Counted from the stretch's first letter, positions 25,050-33,916 are shown. The stretch: 64,000 bases of DNA from JAKAAZ01 sp963817855 (GCA_963817855.1 CAWFQA010000001.1:2046001-2110000); one strand, 5' to 3'. Numbers and translations: made by a program. Notes: generated from the letters alone by a model not told the origin.

Positions 25050-26357
25050 TTGAAGTCTGCAGGGTCTGGCGCACCCGCGTCGAAAACATCCAAACATGTC
25101 GGCAGAACTCGCTGGTGGATCGTTTGGACGCTTTTCTTCTCCACCGTCACCAATTACATCAGTCGGCAAAGCTTTTCCGTGCTGTCGCCGATGATCACGG
25201 CGCAGTACCACTTGTCCCATACCGACCTGGCGAAAATCCTGGGATCGTTTCAGATCTCGTACGCCATTACGTGGTTGGTCGGCGGCATCATTCTCGATGC
25301 GGTCGGCAGTCGCGTGGGATTGGCTGCGGCTGCTCTCTGGTGGTCGGTGATGAATATTCTCACCGGCCTTGCCAGCTCTGTTTTCGGATTCGCAGTTTTT
25401 CGATTCATGCTGGGGATTGGCGAGGGATTCAACTGGCCTGGAGCTACCAAGGTCGTCGCCGAGTGGTTTCCGCGCGAGGAACGCAGCCTTGCAGTCGCCA
25501 TTTTCGATAGCGGCTCCAGCGTAGGCGGAGCCTTGGCGGCGTTGACCATTCCACTGATCGCGCTGGCTTTCGGCTGGCGCTGGGGATTTGCAGCCTCGGG
25601 TCTGCTCGGATTCGTCTGGCTGGCTGTCTGGCTGCGTGTCTATCATCCGCTGAAGTCGCACCCTCGTGTCAGCCCGGAAGAGGTGGCGCTGATTGAAGCG
25701 GGTCGCGACGCGGAGCCCGTCACCACGGATCGCGGATGGGTGCGCTGGCGGCGGCTCGCCAGGAATCGCAATGTTTGGGGCATTGTTCTAGGTCGCGCGC
25801 TGACCGATCCAATTTGGTGGTTTTATGTTTTCTGGTTGCCGCAGTATCTCAGCGATGCCCGCGGGTTCACCTTGAAGCGGATTGCCTTGTTTGCCTGGAT
25901 ACCGTTTATCGCGGCCGACATCGGCAACTTCACCGGCGGCTGGATTTCCGGCTATTGCATCCGCCGTGGAATATCGGTTGTACGGGCTCGCACCTGGATC
26001 TGCCTCGTCAGTTGTGTGCCAATTCTTGCCGGTATTCCCGCTGCCAGCGTACACAATGTATATTTTGCGCTGGCGCTGATTTGTGTGGCGCTGTGGGGCT
26101 ACGCCAGTTGGTCCACTATGGGACTCACGCTGCCTTCCGATCTTTTCCCGCAGGATGTTGTCGGATCAGTCACCGGCCTGAGCGGATTGGCTGCGGGCGT
26201 GGTCAGCACCGGCTTCACGTTGCTGGTGGGCGTGCTAGTGGATCGATTTTCTTATAAGCCCGCGTTTCTTGCCGCTGGTCTCTTGCCCGTGCTGGCGACC
26301 ATCTTTATATTTCTGTTGATTCGCCCTCCCGCGCAGGTGCAAGCCGCGTTAGAGTAG
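25050..26357 (+). CDS. MFS transporter, hexuronate/anion:cation symporter type
   Basis: A 435-residue transporter with 12 predicted membrane helices. It carries TNYISRQSFSVLSPMI in helix 1, the loop 2-3 signature DAVGSRVG, and GIGEGFNWPGATKVVAEWFPREERSLA, which is diagnostic of the ACS family (ExuT/GudP-like uptake of hexuronates and sugar acids). It starts at TTG 25050, after GAGGTGA and 25 bases behind the hydrolase, so it is in the same transcript. It should import the sugar acid produced by the exported oxidoreductase and hydrolase. Confidence 0.9.
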   Translation: MKSAGSGAPASKTSKHVGRTRWWIVWTLFFSTVTNYISRQSFSVLSPMITAQYHLSHTDLAKILGSFQISYAITWLVGGIILDAVGSRVGLAAAALWWSVMNILTGLASSVFGFAVFRFMLGIGEGFNWPGATKVVAEWFPREERSLAVAIFDSGSSVGGALAALTIPLIALAFGWRWGFAASGLLGFVWLAVWLRVYHPLKSHPRVSPEEVALIEAGRDAEPVTTDRGWVRWRRLARNRNVWGIVLGRALTDPIWWFYVFWLPQYLSDARGFTLKRIALFAWIPFIAADIGNFTGGWISGYCIRRGISVVRARTWICLVSCVPILAGIPAASVHNVYFALALICVALWGYASWSTMGLTLPSDLFPQDVVGSVTGLSGLAAGVVSTGFTLLVGVLVDRFSYKPAFLAAGLLPVLATIFIFLLIRPPAQVQAALE

Positions 26358-26387
26358 CTCACCAAGCGGCGACGGACCGGCTCTCTT

Positions 26388-26846
26388 CTATTTCCACTGA
26401 ATATGCGGATGAGAAGGTCCGAATAGAAATACAAAATAGTGCGTCCACTCCTTACTTGAGTTGCGGATGGAATAGACGGTGTTCGATGCAACGTAGGCGA
26501 TGCCGCCCGGCCCCACCTGGGAGCGCTTGCCTTCCATCTCTACCTCCAGCGTTCCATCACGCACCAGAAACATTTCGTCCCCGGGATGGCTGTAGGGTCC
26601 ATGCACGATCGCTCCCGGTCCCAGGAAAGATTCGTGCAGCGTCATATGCTGGCCATTCGATGTTGTTCCCTCAAACACCGGGATGTATTCATGGCCCTCG
26701 CTGATCTCTGGTTTTAAATCTTTCAGGTTGAATATCGCGGACTTGAGTACTTCATTCTTGCCGGCATCGCCTTCCGCTGCGAAGCTCGTAGTAGCTGCCA
26801 TCAATGCCGGAAGCAGTATGCAGATGTCTCTTCTTGTTAGCGCCAT
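26388..26846 (-). CDS. exported cupin-domain protein
   Basis: A 152-residue single-domain cupin. The N-terminal MALTRRDICILLPALMAATTSFAAE has a twin-arginine-like start and a cleavable hydrophobic core, so it is exported. The cupin motif 1 is HGPYSHPGDEMFLVRDGTLEVEMEG, with metal ligands His-His-Glu; motif 2 is SKEWTHYFVFLFG. It starts at ATG 26846 after AGGAGAC. It converges on the MFS gene and lies just upstream of a second Gfo/Idh/MocA gene. A sugar-binding or isomerase role is plausible but unproven. Confidence 0.85.
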   Translation of the reverse strand: MALTRRDICILLPALMAATTSFAAEGDAGKNEVLKSAIFNLKDLKPEISEGHEYIPVFEGTTSNGQHMTLHESFLGPGAIVHGPYSHPGDEMFLVRDGTLEVEMEGKRSQVGPGGIAYVASNTVYSIRNSSKEWTHYFVFLFGPSHPHIQWK

Positions 26847-26898
26847 CGTTAAGTCTCCTGATTGATTTTGTACCGCGCGCCATGCGCTGGTTTATCGC

Positions 26899-28149
26899 TT
26901 AGACCGTTAGTTGCGGGATCTTCGCCTCGCGGCCTTCATACATAGCATCCCTTCCAATTGCGCAGGGAATGGCCGATCTGAATCCCACATCCACATTGGC
27001 AAACGGCTGTTTCTTGTTGCGAACGCATTCCATGAACGACTTGCACGCGGTGAGCGTTGGATCCTCATCGCGCTTCATGTTTACACGAAGGCCCGGTCCG
27101 CGATACGGTATCGATGAATCTGTGTTGTATGAGGCTCCTGTCTTCACTCCTTTTTGCACCACATCGGAATGAGAGGCCTCGGTGATCATCTTCGAGGTAC
27201 GTTTATATAATGTGGCGTCGGCCAGTGTGATCTGCAAACTGCCTTCCGTGCCGTACACCCACAACTGGTCCGCCATCAGTTCATTGTCAGTGAGGGAACT
27301 GAAAAACATGCGGCGGCCCTTCGAGTAGCCAAGCACCGCTTGCACATTGTCGCCGACGGTGCGGCCGTCATGGTAGACCGCGATGCTGCTGGTGCCGAAG
27401 AGGGTCTGCGGCTGCTCGCCGAACACCCAGTTCGCAATGTCGATGTGATGCGAGCCCAATTCTTCCAGCAGGCCGCCGCTCGATTCGCGGTAGAGTCGCC
27501 AGTTCATCAAGTGTTCCAGGCTGGGATTCGGCACCTCCCGACGCCAGTTGTCGCTGCGATGCCAGTATCCGTAGACATGCGTCGGCTCGCCAATATCTCC
27601 CTTGCGCACGCGATTCACCGATTCCACAATCCAGGAGGCATATCGCATCTGGTGGCCGACTTGAAAAATCTGGCCGGTCCTTCGCGCCGTGTCGACGACA
27701 TTCCTACAATCCTCCGGCGTAAAGCCAATCGTCTTTTCGCAATAGACAGGCCGCCCGCTTTTCATCGCCGCGATGGAGTATGAAGCATGAAACACCGGCG
27801 GCGTTGCGATATAGATTGCGTCCAGGTCTTTGCGGTCGATTAGCTCGCGATAATCCTTATGAGCCGGCACGTTCTTGCCGACCATTTCATTCACCTCTGC
27901 AAAGCGCGGCTCATAGACATCACATTGTGCCGCAATCTCGACGCCCGGCGTGCGCAGCAATTGCCGAATCAGTTCCTGCCCGCGGCTGCCGGGGCCAATG
28001 AATCCCACCTGAATGCGATCGTTCGCCGAGAGGGTCCGCGCCGGTTGCGGCTGCGACACTTCTGCCTGGCCATAGAGAGACGAAGCGCCCGACAATTTGG
28101 CCGCCAGCATACTGAATGAAAGACCCTGGAGCAAACGTCTGCGGTTCAT
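26899..28149 (-). CDS. exported Gfo/Idh/MocA family oxidoreductase
   Basis: A 416-residue protein. The N-terminal MNRRRLLQGLSFSMLAAKLSGAS looks like a Tat signal. The Rossmann fold has VGFIGPGSRGQELIRQLL. The usual EKP is changed to EKT (VYCEKTIGFTPEDC), and a substrate domain contains MRYASWIVESVNRVRKG and EELGSHHIDIANWVFG. The EKT variant occurs in some exported members. It is immediately downstream of ApbE (4-base overlap), suggesting a joint operon of exported redox enzymes. Confidence 0.87.
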   Translation of the reverse strand: MNRRRLLQGLSFSMLAAKLSGASSLYGQAEVSQPQPARTLSANDRIQVGFIGPGSRGQELIRQLLRTPGVEIAAQCDVYEPRFAEVNEMVGKNVPAHKDYRELIDRKDLDAIYIATPPVFHASYSIAAMKSGRPVYCEKTIGFTPEDCRNVVDTARRTGQIFQVGHQMRYASWIVESVNRVRKGDIGEPTHVYGYWHRSDNWRREVPNPSLEHLMNWRLYRESSGGLLEELGSHHIDIANWVFGEQPQTLFGTSSIAVYHDGRTVGDNVQAVLGYSKGRRMFFSSLTDNELMADQLWVYGTEGSLQITLADATLYKRTSKMITEASHSDVVQKGVKTGASYNTDSSIPYRGPGLRVNMKRDEDPTLTACKSFMECVRNKKQPFANVDVGFRSAIPCAIGRDAMYEGREAKIPQLTV

Positions 28150-29165
28150 AGTTTTTCTTTCTCCTTTGCAATTAAAGGTTCAGTAAGGTGCGGCTCCGCA
28201 ATCTCAGATGGCCAACGAATCGCTTCATATTGCGGGGTAGCTTGCTGTTCAACTTTAGCTCGTTGTTCTCGAATCACAAATGCACAATCGTGTTCGCCCA
28301 GCAACGCCGCTCTGTCTTCTGGGCCCGACACAAACAGGGCGTTCGATAACGCATCGCTGTCGGTGGCCGACTGCGAAATCACGGTAACCTGCAGCATTCC
28401 TCGCACCGGCTGTAGCGTTTGCGGATTCATGATGGCGCCATAGAACTGGCCCTCATGAACAAAGTTCTTTTCGGAAAGACTGGCCGTCGAGAGAGATGTG
28501 TCTCGAAGGATCACGGTGGATAGGGTGCCTCCTCCTGGATGCGGAGAGGGTACGCGCACCTTCCAGCCCGCTTCTCCCGGTGGCGCACCCAGAGCGAAAA
28601 TAGTGCTGCTGCCGGCCGAGACCAACGCCGCGGATACACCCATCGCCCGCAGAATTCTTACGGCGCGATCGACCGCGTACCCTTTGCCAATGCCGCCTGG
28701 ATCCAATTCAATGCCGGCAGCGAGGAGGCGAATCGTACGTCGCTCCGGATTCAGTCGAATCTTTTCCCAGCCGACATCCGCTCGCGCGGCGGCCAACTCG
28801 TCCAGAGACGGAAGCGCTCCGGAAGCGCCGAAAAACTTCCAGACCTTCATCAGTCTGCCCACCGAAATATCGAAGGCGCCGTGCGATCGTTCGCTCCATG
28901 CCAGACAGGTTGCAAGAAAGCGGAACGTCTCCGGATCGGTGGTCACTTCATCATCGAAAGCATGGCGATTGATCCGGGAAAGCTCGCTGTCTGGCCGGTA
29001 ATTGCTCAGCAAAGCATCCACGCGATCCACTTCGTCAAAGACGGGTTTCGCCATCGTCGCAGCCTCTTCGCGCGACGGCGCATAGAGATACAAGGAGTAC
29101 TCGGTTCCCATGGCCGGATGGGTCGTGCAGTAGAGTTGCGTGACCGGATTGAGAGTTGTTTCCAT
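28146..29165 (-). CDS. apbE: FAD:protein FMN transferase
   Basis: A 339-residue ApbE enzyme that attaches FMN covalently to a Thr of extracytoplasmic flavoproteins. It has STHPAMGTEYSLYLY-type N-terminal strands, LDPGGIGKGYAVDRAVRIL (the FAD-binding core), and ISQSATDSDALSNALFV with the metal/Asp-Ser motif. Neither a signal peptide nor lipobox is seen, which is unusual. I choose ATG 29165 with GGAG ten bases upstream; a TTG 18 bases earlier is weaker. The target flavoprotein is not in the window. It overlaps the downstream oxidoreductase by four bases. Confidence 0.88.
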   Translation of the reverse strand: METTLNPVTQLYCTTHPAMGTEYSLYLYAPSREEAATMAKPVFDEVDRVDALLSNYRPDSELSRINRHAFDDEVTTDPETFRFLATCLAWSERSHGAFDISVGRLMKVWKFFGASGALPSLDELAAARADVGWEKIRLNPERRTIRLLAAGIELDPGGIGKGYAVDRAVRILRAMGVSAALVSAGSSTIFALGAPPGEAGWKVRVPSPHPGGGTLSTVILRDTSLSTASLSEKNFVHEGQFYGAIMNPQTLQPVRGMLQVTVISQSATDSDALSNALFVSGPEDRAALLGEHDCAFVIREQRAKVEQQATPQYEAIRWPSEIAEPHLTEPLIAKEKEKL

Positions 29166-29256
29166 CAGAAATCGGCTCCGCAAGCAAAACGGCTGTGCCG
29201 GTGCGAATCGAAGCCATGGCAGAACCGGGATCGCACCGCTTCAAAAAGGTCGGGGC

Positions 29257-30552
29257 TCATTCGGCTGTTCTCCCTGAAAACCTTGTCGGAGAAGATGACA
29301 CCGCGTAAATGGCGGCCGCACCCAGCAGGCCCGCTCCGGTAAAGATGGCCCAGGCCAGTCGATAACTGTGGTAGGTATCGAAGATTTTGCCTGCCATCCA
29401 TGGAGCCATCCATTGGCCGATTGTGTATCCCATGATGATCAGTGCCAGCAGCTTTCCCAGGGATGCCAGTCCAAAACGGTCTGCCGTCACCAGCGGAATC
29501 AGCATATAGTCGGCACCCATGGAAAAACCAAACGTAACAGCGAAGGCGCACGCCGCAATCGGCTGGTGCGCCAGGTAGAGCAGCGGAATGGAAGCGCCCA
29601 GCACCAGGTAAAACAGCGCCATCGTATTCTTCTTGCGGAAGCGGTCGGCAATGTACCCCACCAGCACTCGTCCAACAAGGCTGGAGACTAACAGGGCGGA
29701 GAGGAAATCAGATGCTGTCCGAATGGAATAGCCCTGATCTCTCAAGAAAAGGATGAAGTGTTGAATCACTGCATTGACGGAGCTTAAAATTAGCGTCGCC
29801 CCAGCCAGAATCAGCCAGAAATCCGCTGTGCGAACCGCCGCCGCCACGCTGCTGGGCTCAGCCGGGCTCTCATCGGGCAATTTTGCGTCTTCCGCGTCCA
29901 ACCCATCCGGCAGCAAGCCCATCTCGGAAGGGGTCGACCGCGTTACCCAGAAGCCGACCGGAAACAGAACTGCAAGCATCACACTCCCGGCAATCTCCAA
30001 TGCCATTCGCCAACCAAAACTGCGAATGAGAAAGTTCGCCGCCAGTGGAGAAACAACCCCGCCCAAACCGAGCCCCAGGTAGGCATACCCCATCGCCTGA
30101 CCACGCCGCAAGCGAAACCACTGCGCGATCAGGACTTGGTTGGCGATTGGACCGGCCAACGTATAGCCGACGACTTCCGCAATGCACAGTAACTCATATT
30201 GCCAGAAGTGCGTCATCCATCCCATCAGGATAAGAGGCAGCCCGATCAATCCTATTCCCGAAAGAATGACGCCGCGAGCGCCGACTCGATCGATCAACGT
30301 GCCCGCGAAAAGGCCGAAAGGAAGTCCGACGACAAGTGCGCCGAGCAAAAATCCTTGTGTCACCTGCGCGCGTGTAAATCCCAGGGACGCGACAAATGCT
30401 GGATAAAAAACAGGGAAGCCGTAGTAAATTACTCCGGTAGTGAAAAACAGGTTCAGAAACGCGGCGCCGACGATCCACCAGCCGTAGAAAAATCTGGGTG
30501 GTGGGTTGGCGGGACGGCCTGGTGCGGGCTTTATCATCACGAGTGCAGGCAT
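29257..30552 (-). CDS. MFS transporter, monocarboxylate/oxalate-formate antiporter-like
   Basis: A 431-residue transporter with 12 membrane segments. FYGWWIVGAAFLNLFFTTGV is the helix-1 signature of the oxalate/formate-antiporter and monocarboxylate branches of MFS. GTLIDRVGARGVI is the conserved loop 2-3 motif, and helix 4-5 contains GYAYLGLGLGGVVSPL. The central loop after residue 205 is acidic. It is divergent from the carboxylesterase gene and lies upstream of apbE, perhaps in one transcript. The substrate is probably an organic or sugar acid. Confidence 0.88.
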   Translation of the reverse strand: MPALVMIKPAPGRPANPPPRFFYGWWIVGAAFLNLFFTTGVIYYGFPVFYPAFVASLGFTRAQVTQGFLLGALVVGLPFGLFAGTLIDRVGARGVILSGIGLIGLPLILMGWMTHFWQYELLCIAEVVGYTLAGPIANQVLIAQWFRLRRGQAMGYAYLGLGLGGVVSPLAANFLIRSFGWRMALEIAGSVMLAVLFPVGFWVTRSTPSEMGLLPDGLDAEDAKLPDESPAEPSSVAAAVRTADFWLILAGATLILSSVNAVIQHFILFLRDQGYSIRTASDFLSALLVSSLVGRVLVGYIADRFRKKNTMALFYLVLGASIPLLYLAHQPIAACAFAVTFGFSMGADYMLIPLVTADRFGLASLGKLLALIIMGYTIGQWMAPWMAGKIFDTYHSYRLAWAIFTGAGLLGAAAIYAVSSSPTRFSGRTAE

Positions 30553-30675
30553 ACAGCAGTTGAATTCAAAGCCGCGAATCTAGCGTTCGACGGACCTGCC
30601 GCAGGCTCAGGTTTCTCCCGGCGAGGACACTCGCTTCACAAGAGACAGCTGGGTTTCAAGGTGATACTAATCTAA

Positions 30676-30707
30676 ATTTCTTAAATGGTGGAAATATTTC
30701 TTAAATG
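30676..30707 (+). repeat. direct repeat of a palindromic 12-mer, possible operator pair
   Basis: ATTTCTTAAATG occurs at 30676-30687 and again at 30696-30707, exactly 20 bases apart (about two helical turns). Each unit contains the inverted repeat ATTT-CTT-AAAT, and between them lies the perfect palindrome GAAATATTTC (30691-30700). The block is in the divergent promoter region between the MFS and carboxylesterase genes. It has the geometry of a pair of operator half-sites, with the LacI-family regulator downstream as the obvious candidate binder. Confidence 0.5.
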
Positions 30708-30771
30708 CTTCACGACATTGCTGGGCGGTGTACGCTATGGTTCAAATAGGGCGAAGGGAACGTCGGAGACA

Positions 30772-32397
30772 ATGCGGCTACTCATCAGAAATAGGTTCCT
30801 TGTTGCGGGTGTCTGCGCGGTTTTGCTAATGGCACCTGCGGCGCACGCCAACGATGGACTTATGGTTGTCACCGAGCGCGGACAGGTTCAGGGAACCTTA
30901 AGCAGCGACGGACAGGTGAGGGCATTTCTTGGGATTCCGTACGCTGCGCCTCCAGTGGGACCGCTGCGGTGGAAGCCGCCGCAACCTGCGGCAAAATGGT
31001 CGGGAGTTCGTTCGGCCGCCACCTTTGGCCCGCGCTGCATGCAGACCCACGTTTACCCCGACATGGTGTTTCGCGATTCCGGACCGAGCGAAGATTGCCT
31101 GACGCTCAACGTCTGGACGCCGGCAGGGAAAAATTCCGCTCCATTACCGGTGATGGTGTGGATTTATGGCGGCGGATTTGTGACGGGAGGTTCGTCGGAA
31201 CCTCGGCAGGATGGCGAGCACCTGGCGCGTAAAGGCGTCATCATCGTCTCCATGAATTATCGGCTGGGAATCTTCGGATTCTTTGCGCTCCCCAGTCTCG
31301 CCGCGGAATCGCCGAAGCAGGCCGCCGGCAATTACGGGCTGATGGACCAGGCGGCTGCCCTCGAGTGGGTGCGACGCAATATCGCGGCGTTCGGTGGCGA
31401 CCCGGCCAAGGTCACGATCTTTGGCGAATCCGCAGGCTCGATCTCAGTGAGCGCTCAGATGGCTTCTCCGCTTTCGAAAGGACTATTTGTGGGTGCCATC
31501 GGCGAAAGTGGTGGCGCGCTGACCGGGCCAGGATTGACATTCCTGTCGCTCGCTGCCAGCGAACAGCGTGGGCAGCAATTTGCCGAAGCCGCGTTCAAAA
31601 ACAGCAGCCTCGAATATTTGCGATCCGTGAGCGCGGCCGACTTGTTGAAGGCGGCGAGTACTGTCACTCATAGTGAGGGAATATTCTGGCCCAACGTGGA
31701 TGGAGAGTTTCTGCCTGAAAGCGTTCCTGCCATCTATGCCGCGGGAAATCAGGCGCGTGTTCCTTTACTGGCCGGATGGAATAAGGATGAAGGCAGCGGT
31801 GACGTGCTCGATCAACCTGAAAAGCCGACTCCCGAAAGCCTGCGCGCGATGGCTATCTCCAGATTTGGCGCAAATGCACCGGATTTTCTCCAGGTGTACT
31901 CCGCCTCCAACGATGCGGAAGCGCTGCGGGTCTCGGAGGACTTTGCGGGCGATGCTTTCATTGCCTATTCCACCTGGGAATGGTTGGAAGCGCAGGTGAA
32001 AACAGCCGACGCACCGGTGTATCGCTATCGTTTCGATCTCGGTTCGCCCGGCGATCCATTTCACCCGGCTGCAATTGGCGCGTTTCACTCCGACGATATT
32101 GAATATGTCTTCGGCACTCTGGATTCGCGGCGAGGAGCGAAGTGGAGACCGGAGGACTATAAACTGTCCGAACAGATGCAAACTTACTGGACGAATTTTG
32201 CCAAGACCGGCGATCCCAATGGTGCAGGCCTTCCGGCATGGCCTGCCTACGACTCGTCGGGAAAATGGCAGGTGATGCACTTGTCGGCGAATTCCGAGGC
32301 GCGACCCGACCAGCACCGCGGCAGGTATTTGTTTCTGCAAAAGGTCTGGGGCCCGAACGCACCCTCGGAACCACCGCCTGTGGAACCGGGTAAATGA
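30772..32397 (+). CDS. secreted type-B carboxylesterase
   Basis: A 541-residue alpha/beta hydrolase with a signal peptide (RFLVAGVCAVLLMAPAAHAN). The oxyanion loop is VWIYGGGFVTGGSSEP, the nucleophile Ser is in TIFGESAGSISVSAQM, EDCLTLNVWTP is the family Cys/acid region, and the C-terminal catalytic His is in IGAFHSDDIEYVFG. This is the full length of pNB-esterase/cholinesterase-like enzymes. I choose ATG 30772 (CGGAGAC just upstream) because upstream codons to 30685 give no signal peptide. It probably removes acyl groups from a carbohydrate or ester outside the cytoplasm. Confidence 0.9.
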   Translation: MRLLIRNRFLVAGVCAVLLMAPAAHANDGLMVVTERGQVQGTLSSDGQVRAFLGIPYAAPPVGPLRWKPPQPAAKWSGVRSAATFGPRCMQTHVYPDMVFRDSGPSEDCLTLNVWTPAGKNSAPLPVMVWIYGGGFVTGGSSEPRQDGEHLARKGVIIVSMNYRLGIFGFFALPSLAAESPKQAAGNYGLMDQAAALEWVRRNIAAFGGDPAKVTIFGESAGSISVSAQMASPLSKGLFVGAIGESGGALTGPGLTFLSLAASEQRGQQFAEAAFKNSSLEYLRSVSAADLLKAASTVTHSEGIFWPNVDGEFLPESVPAIYAAGNQARVPLLAGWNKDEGSGDVLDQPEKPTPESLRAMAISRFGANAPDFLQVYSASNDAEALRVSEDFAGDAFIAYSTWEWLEAQVKTADAPVYRYRFDLGSPGDPFHPAAIGAFHSDDIEYVFGTLDSRRGAKWRPEDYKLSEQMQTYWTNFAKTGDPNGAGLPAWPAYDSSGKWQVMHLSANSEARPDQHRGRYLFLQKVWGPNAPSEPPPVEPGK

Positions 32398-32462
32398 GAA
32401 ATAACGTAGTCTGAGATGACAGCAGCAGAACAATTCAAAAGTAGGCGGAAGCGTGTGTGGTT

Positions 32463-33533
32463 ATGAAAGAAAGTACGGCCCCCAGGAAAAATAAGATTGG
32501 GCTGCGAGAGATCGCCACGGAAGCCAACGTCAGCGTGGCCACGGTATCGCGCGTGTTGAACGGGAACAATCGCGTCGATCCTGCCATCCGCGAAGTGGTG
32601 TTGGATGCGGCGGCCAAGCTGAACGTCGATCTGTCGCAGCGCAACAAGACCAAGGCGCTGGCCTTTCTGTTGAGCAATCGCGCCATGCTGCACGCCTTCC
32701 ATTCCAGAATCCTGCTGGGCGCGGAAGCCTACTGCGCCGCCAACGGCTGGGACATGGTGTTTCTCTCCTTCAACTACTCCGCGAATGTTCCCTGGAAAGA
32801 ACTGCATCTGCCGAAGGTAGTGCAGCGCCATGACGTGGTGCGGGCGGCGGTGCTGGCCGGAACCAACTCGGCGAACCTGCTGGAACTGCTCGATCACAAA
32901 GGAATCGCTTATTCCGTACTGGGAAACAACGTGATCGGGGAGTCGCAGAATTTGAAAGGCGACTTGGTGTACTCGGACGACGTCCAGGGCGGTCAGGAGA
33001 TGACGAAATACCTGCTCAGCCTGGGTCATCGCGACATCTGGTTTGTGGGCAACGTGCGGCTGCCATGGTTTGCGCGGCACTATGAAGGCTACAGCCGCGC
33101 CATGGCGGCGGCGGGATTGCAGCCGCGGCTTAGCGGGCTGGAGTTCGACGATGAAACCGAGATGGGTTACATCAACACCAAGTCGCTGCTGGCGCGGGGT
33201 GAGCCATGTACGGCGATTCTGGCGGGCAACGACCAGACTGCGCATGGCGTTTACAAAGGGCTACGCGACAGCGGCCTGAACGTTCCTGACGACGTGAGTG
33301 TCGCCGGATGCGATGATACCGCGAGTACCTGGCTGTATCCCGGACTGACAACCACGCGCGAATTCCCGGAGCAACTGGGCCAGCAGATGGTCAAGCTGGT
33401 GCTGAGCCGCATCGCTCAGCCGAACCTGGCGCCGCGAATTATGACGATTCCGACCCAACTAATCAAACGCGAATCCTGTAAGCCGCTGGCCGCCACCAAA
33501 GCATCCCTACCCGCTGAAGTCACCGCAGGCTAA
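32463..33533 (+). CDS. LacI-family transcriptional regulator
   Basis: A 356-residue regulator. The N-terminal helix-turn-helix LREIATEANVSVATVSRVLNGN is textbook LacI/GalR, with the minor-groove hinge helix following at about residue 45-58. The sugar-binding domain resembles periplasmic binding proteins (DDVQGGQEMTKYLLSLGHRD, and ILAGNDQTAHGVYKGLRDSGL). The gene is 65 bases after the esterase and co-directional, so it may be co-transcribed and autoregulate the unit. The inducer is presumably a sugar derivative processed by the neighbouring genes. Confidence 0.9.
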   Translation: MKESTAPRKNKIGLREIATEANVSVATVSRVLNGNNRVDPAIREVVLDAAAKLNVDLSQRNKTKALAFLLSNRAMLHAFHSRILLGAEAYCAANGWDMVFLSFNYSANVPWKELHLPKVVQRHDVVRAAVLAGTNSANLLELLDHKGIAYSVLGNNVIGESQNLKGDLVYSDDVQGGQEMTKYLLSLGHRDIWFVGNVRLPWFARHYEGYSRAMAAAGLQPRLSGLEFDDETEMGYINTKSLLARGEPCTAILAGNDQTAHGVYKGLRDSGLNVPDDVSVAGCDDTASTWLYPGLTTTREFPEQLGQQMVKLVLSRIAQPNLAPRIMTIPTQLIKRESCKPLAATKASLPAEVTAG

Positions 33534-33566
33534 GCGTAGTTCTCCAGTCGCGACGGGCATAGGAGT

Positions 33567-33660
33567 CATTCTGAGCGCCGCGAAGAATCCAGAGGGTGAT
33601 GGCCCATGATCCAAACCAATATTCTCTGGATTCTTCGCCACGGCGAGCTCCCTCAAAATG
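33567..33660. repeat. imperfect palindromic intergenic repeat
   Basis: CATTCTGAGCG...GAAGAATCCAGAG (to 33594) is mirrored by CTCTGGATTCTTC (33634-33646), and further out by a partial GAGCTCCCTCAAAATG. The perfect core is 13 bp (33582-33594 with 33634-33646). It follows the LacI gene and resembles the GAAGAATC-type intergenic palindromes often scattered in Acidobacteria; that family link is from memory. Confidence 0.55.
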
Positions 33661-33734
33661 ACTCGGATATAACATTTCGGCTTCAGGAACATTTAATCCA
33701 GTTAAGCCGCGCTCGAACTTTTCGTGCAAATAGA

Positions 33735-33760
33735 AAAAGCCCGCGATCAGGCGGGCTTTT
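33735..33760 (-). terminator. bidirectional terminator
   Basis: The stem GCCCGC (33739-33744) with GCGGGC (33751-33756) is flanked by AAAA on the left and TTTT on the right, so it can act on both strands. It lies 30 bases beyond the tRNA 3' end on the minus strand, as a tRNA terminator would, and also ends transcripts from the LacI side. Confidence 0.85.
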
Positions 33761-33790
33761 GCGATTGCCGAAAATTCGTGGAGGATCTTC

Positions 33791-33815
33791 TGGTGGAGCT
33801 AGTCGGGATCGAACC
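33791..33815 (-). other. tRNA 3' end fragment, probable integration (att) site
   Basis: Read on the minus strand these 25 bases are GGTTCGATCCCGACTAG followed by CTCCACCA: a complete T-arm 3' half, acceptor 3' strand and CCA tail, most like tRNA-Ala. The bases that should encode the rest of the tRNA (to about 33865) do not form a D-arm, anticodon arm or matching acceptor strand. A tRNA 3' end retained beside a terminator is the usual footprint left by an integrase that uses the tRNA gene as attB. The DNA to the right is accessory in character. Confidence 0.7.
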
Positions 33816-33916
33816 TATTTAGCTTCAATGGAATCAGTAACTTGCTAATTCTTCAATGTCCCAGAGTGCCCAGAATGCCAAGAGTGCCAACCCGCTAGCT
33901 CAATTTAGCACAGAAT

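Noticed and set aside
33791..33880. Intact tRNA gene on the minus strand
   Set aside because: Only the T-arm 3' part, acceptor 3' strand and CCA are present. No matching 5' acceptor strand, D-arm or anticodon arm can be folded from the next 60 bases.
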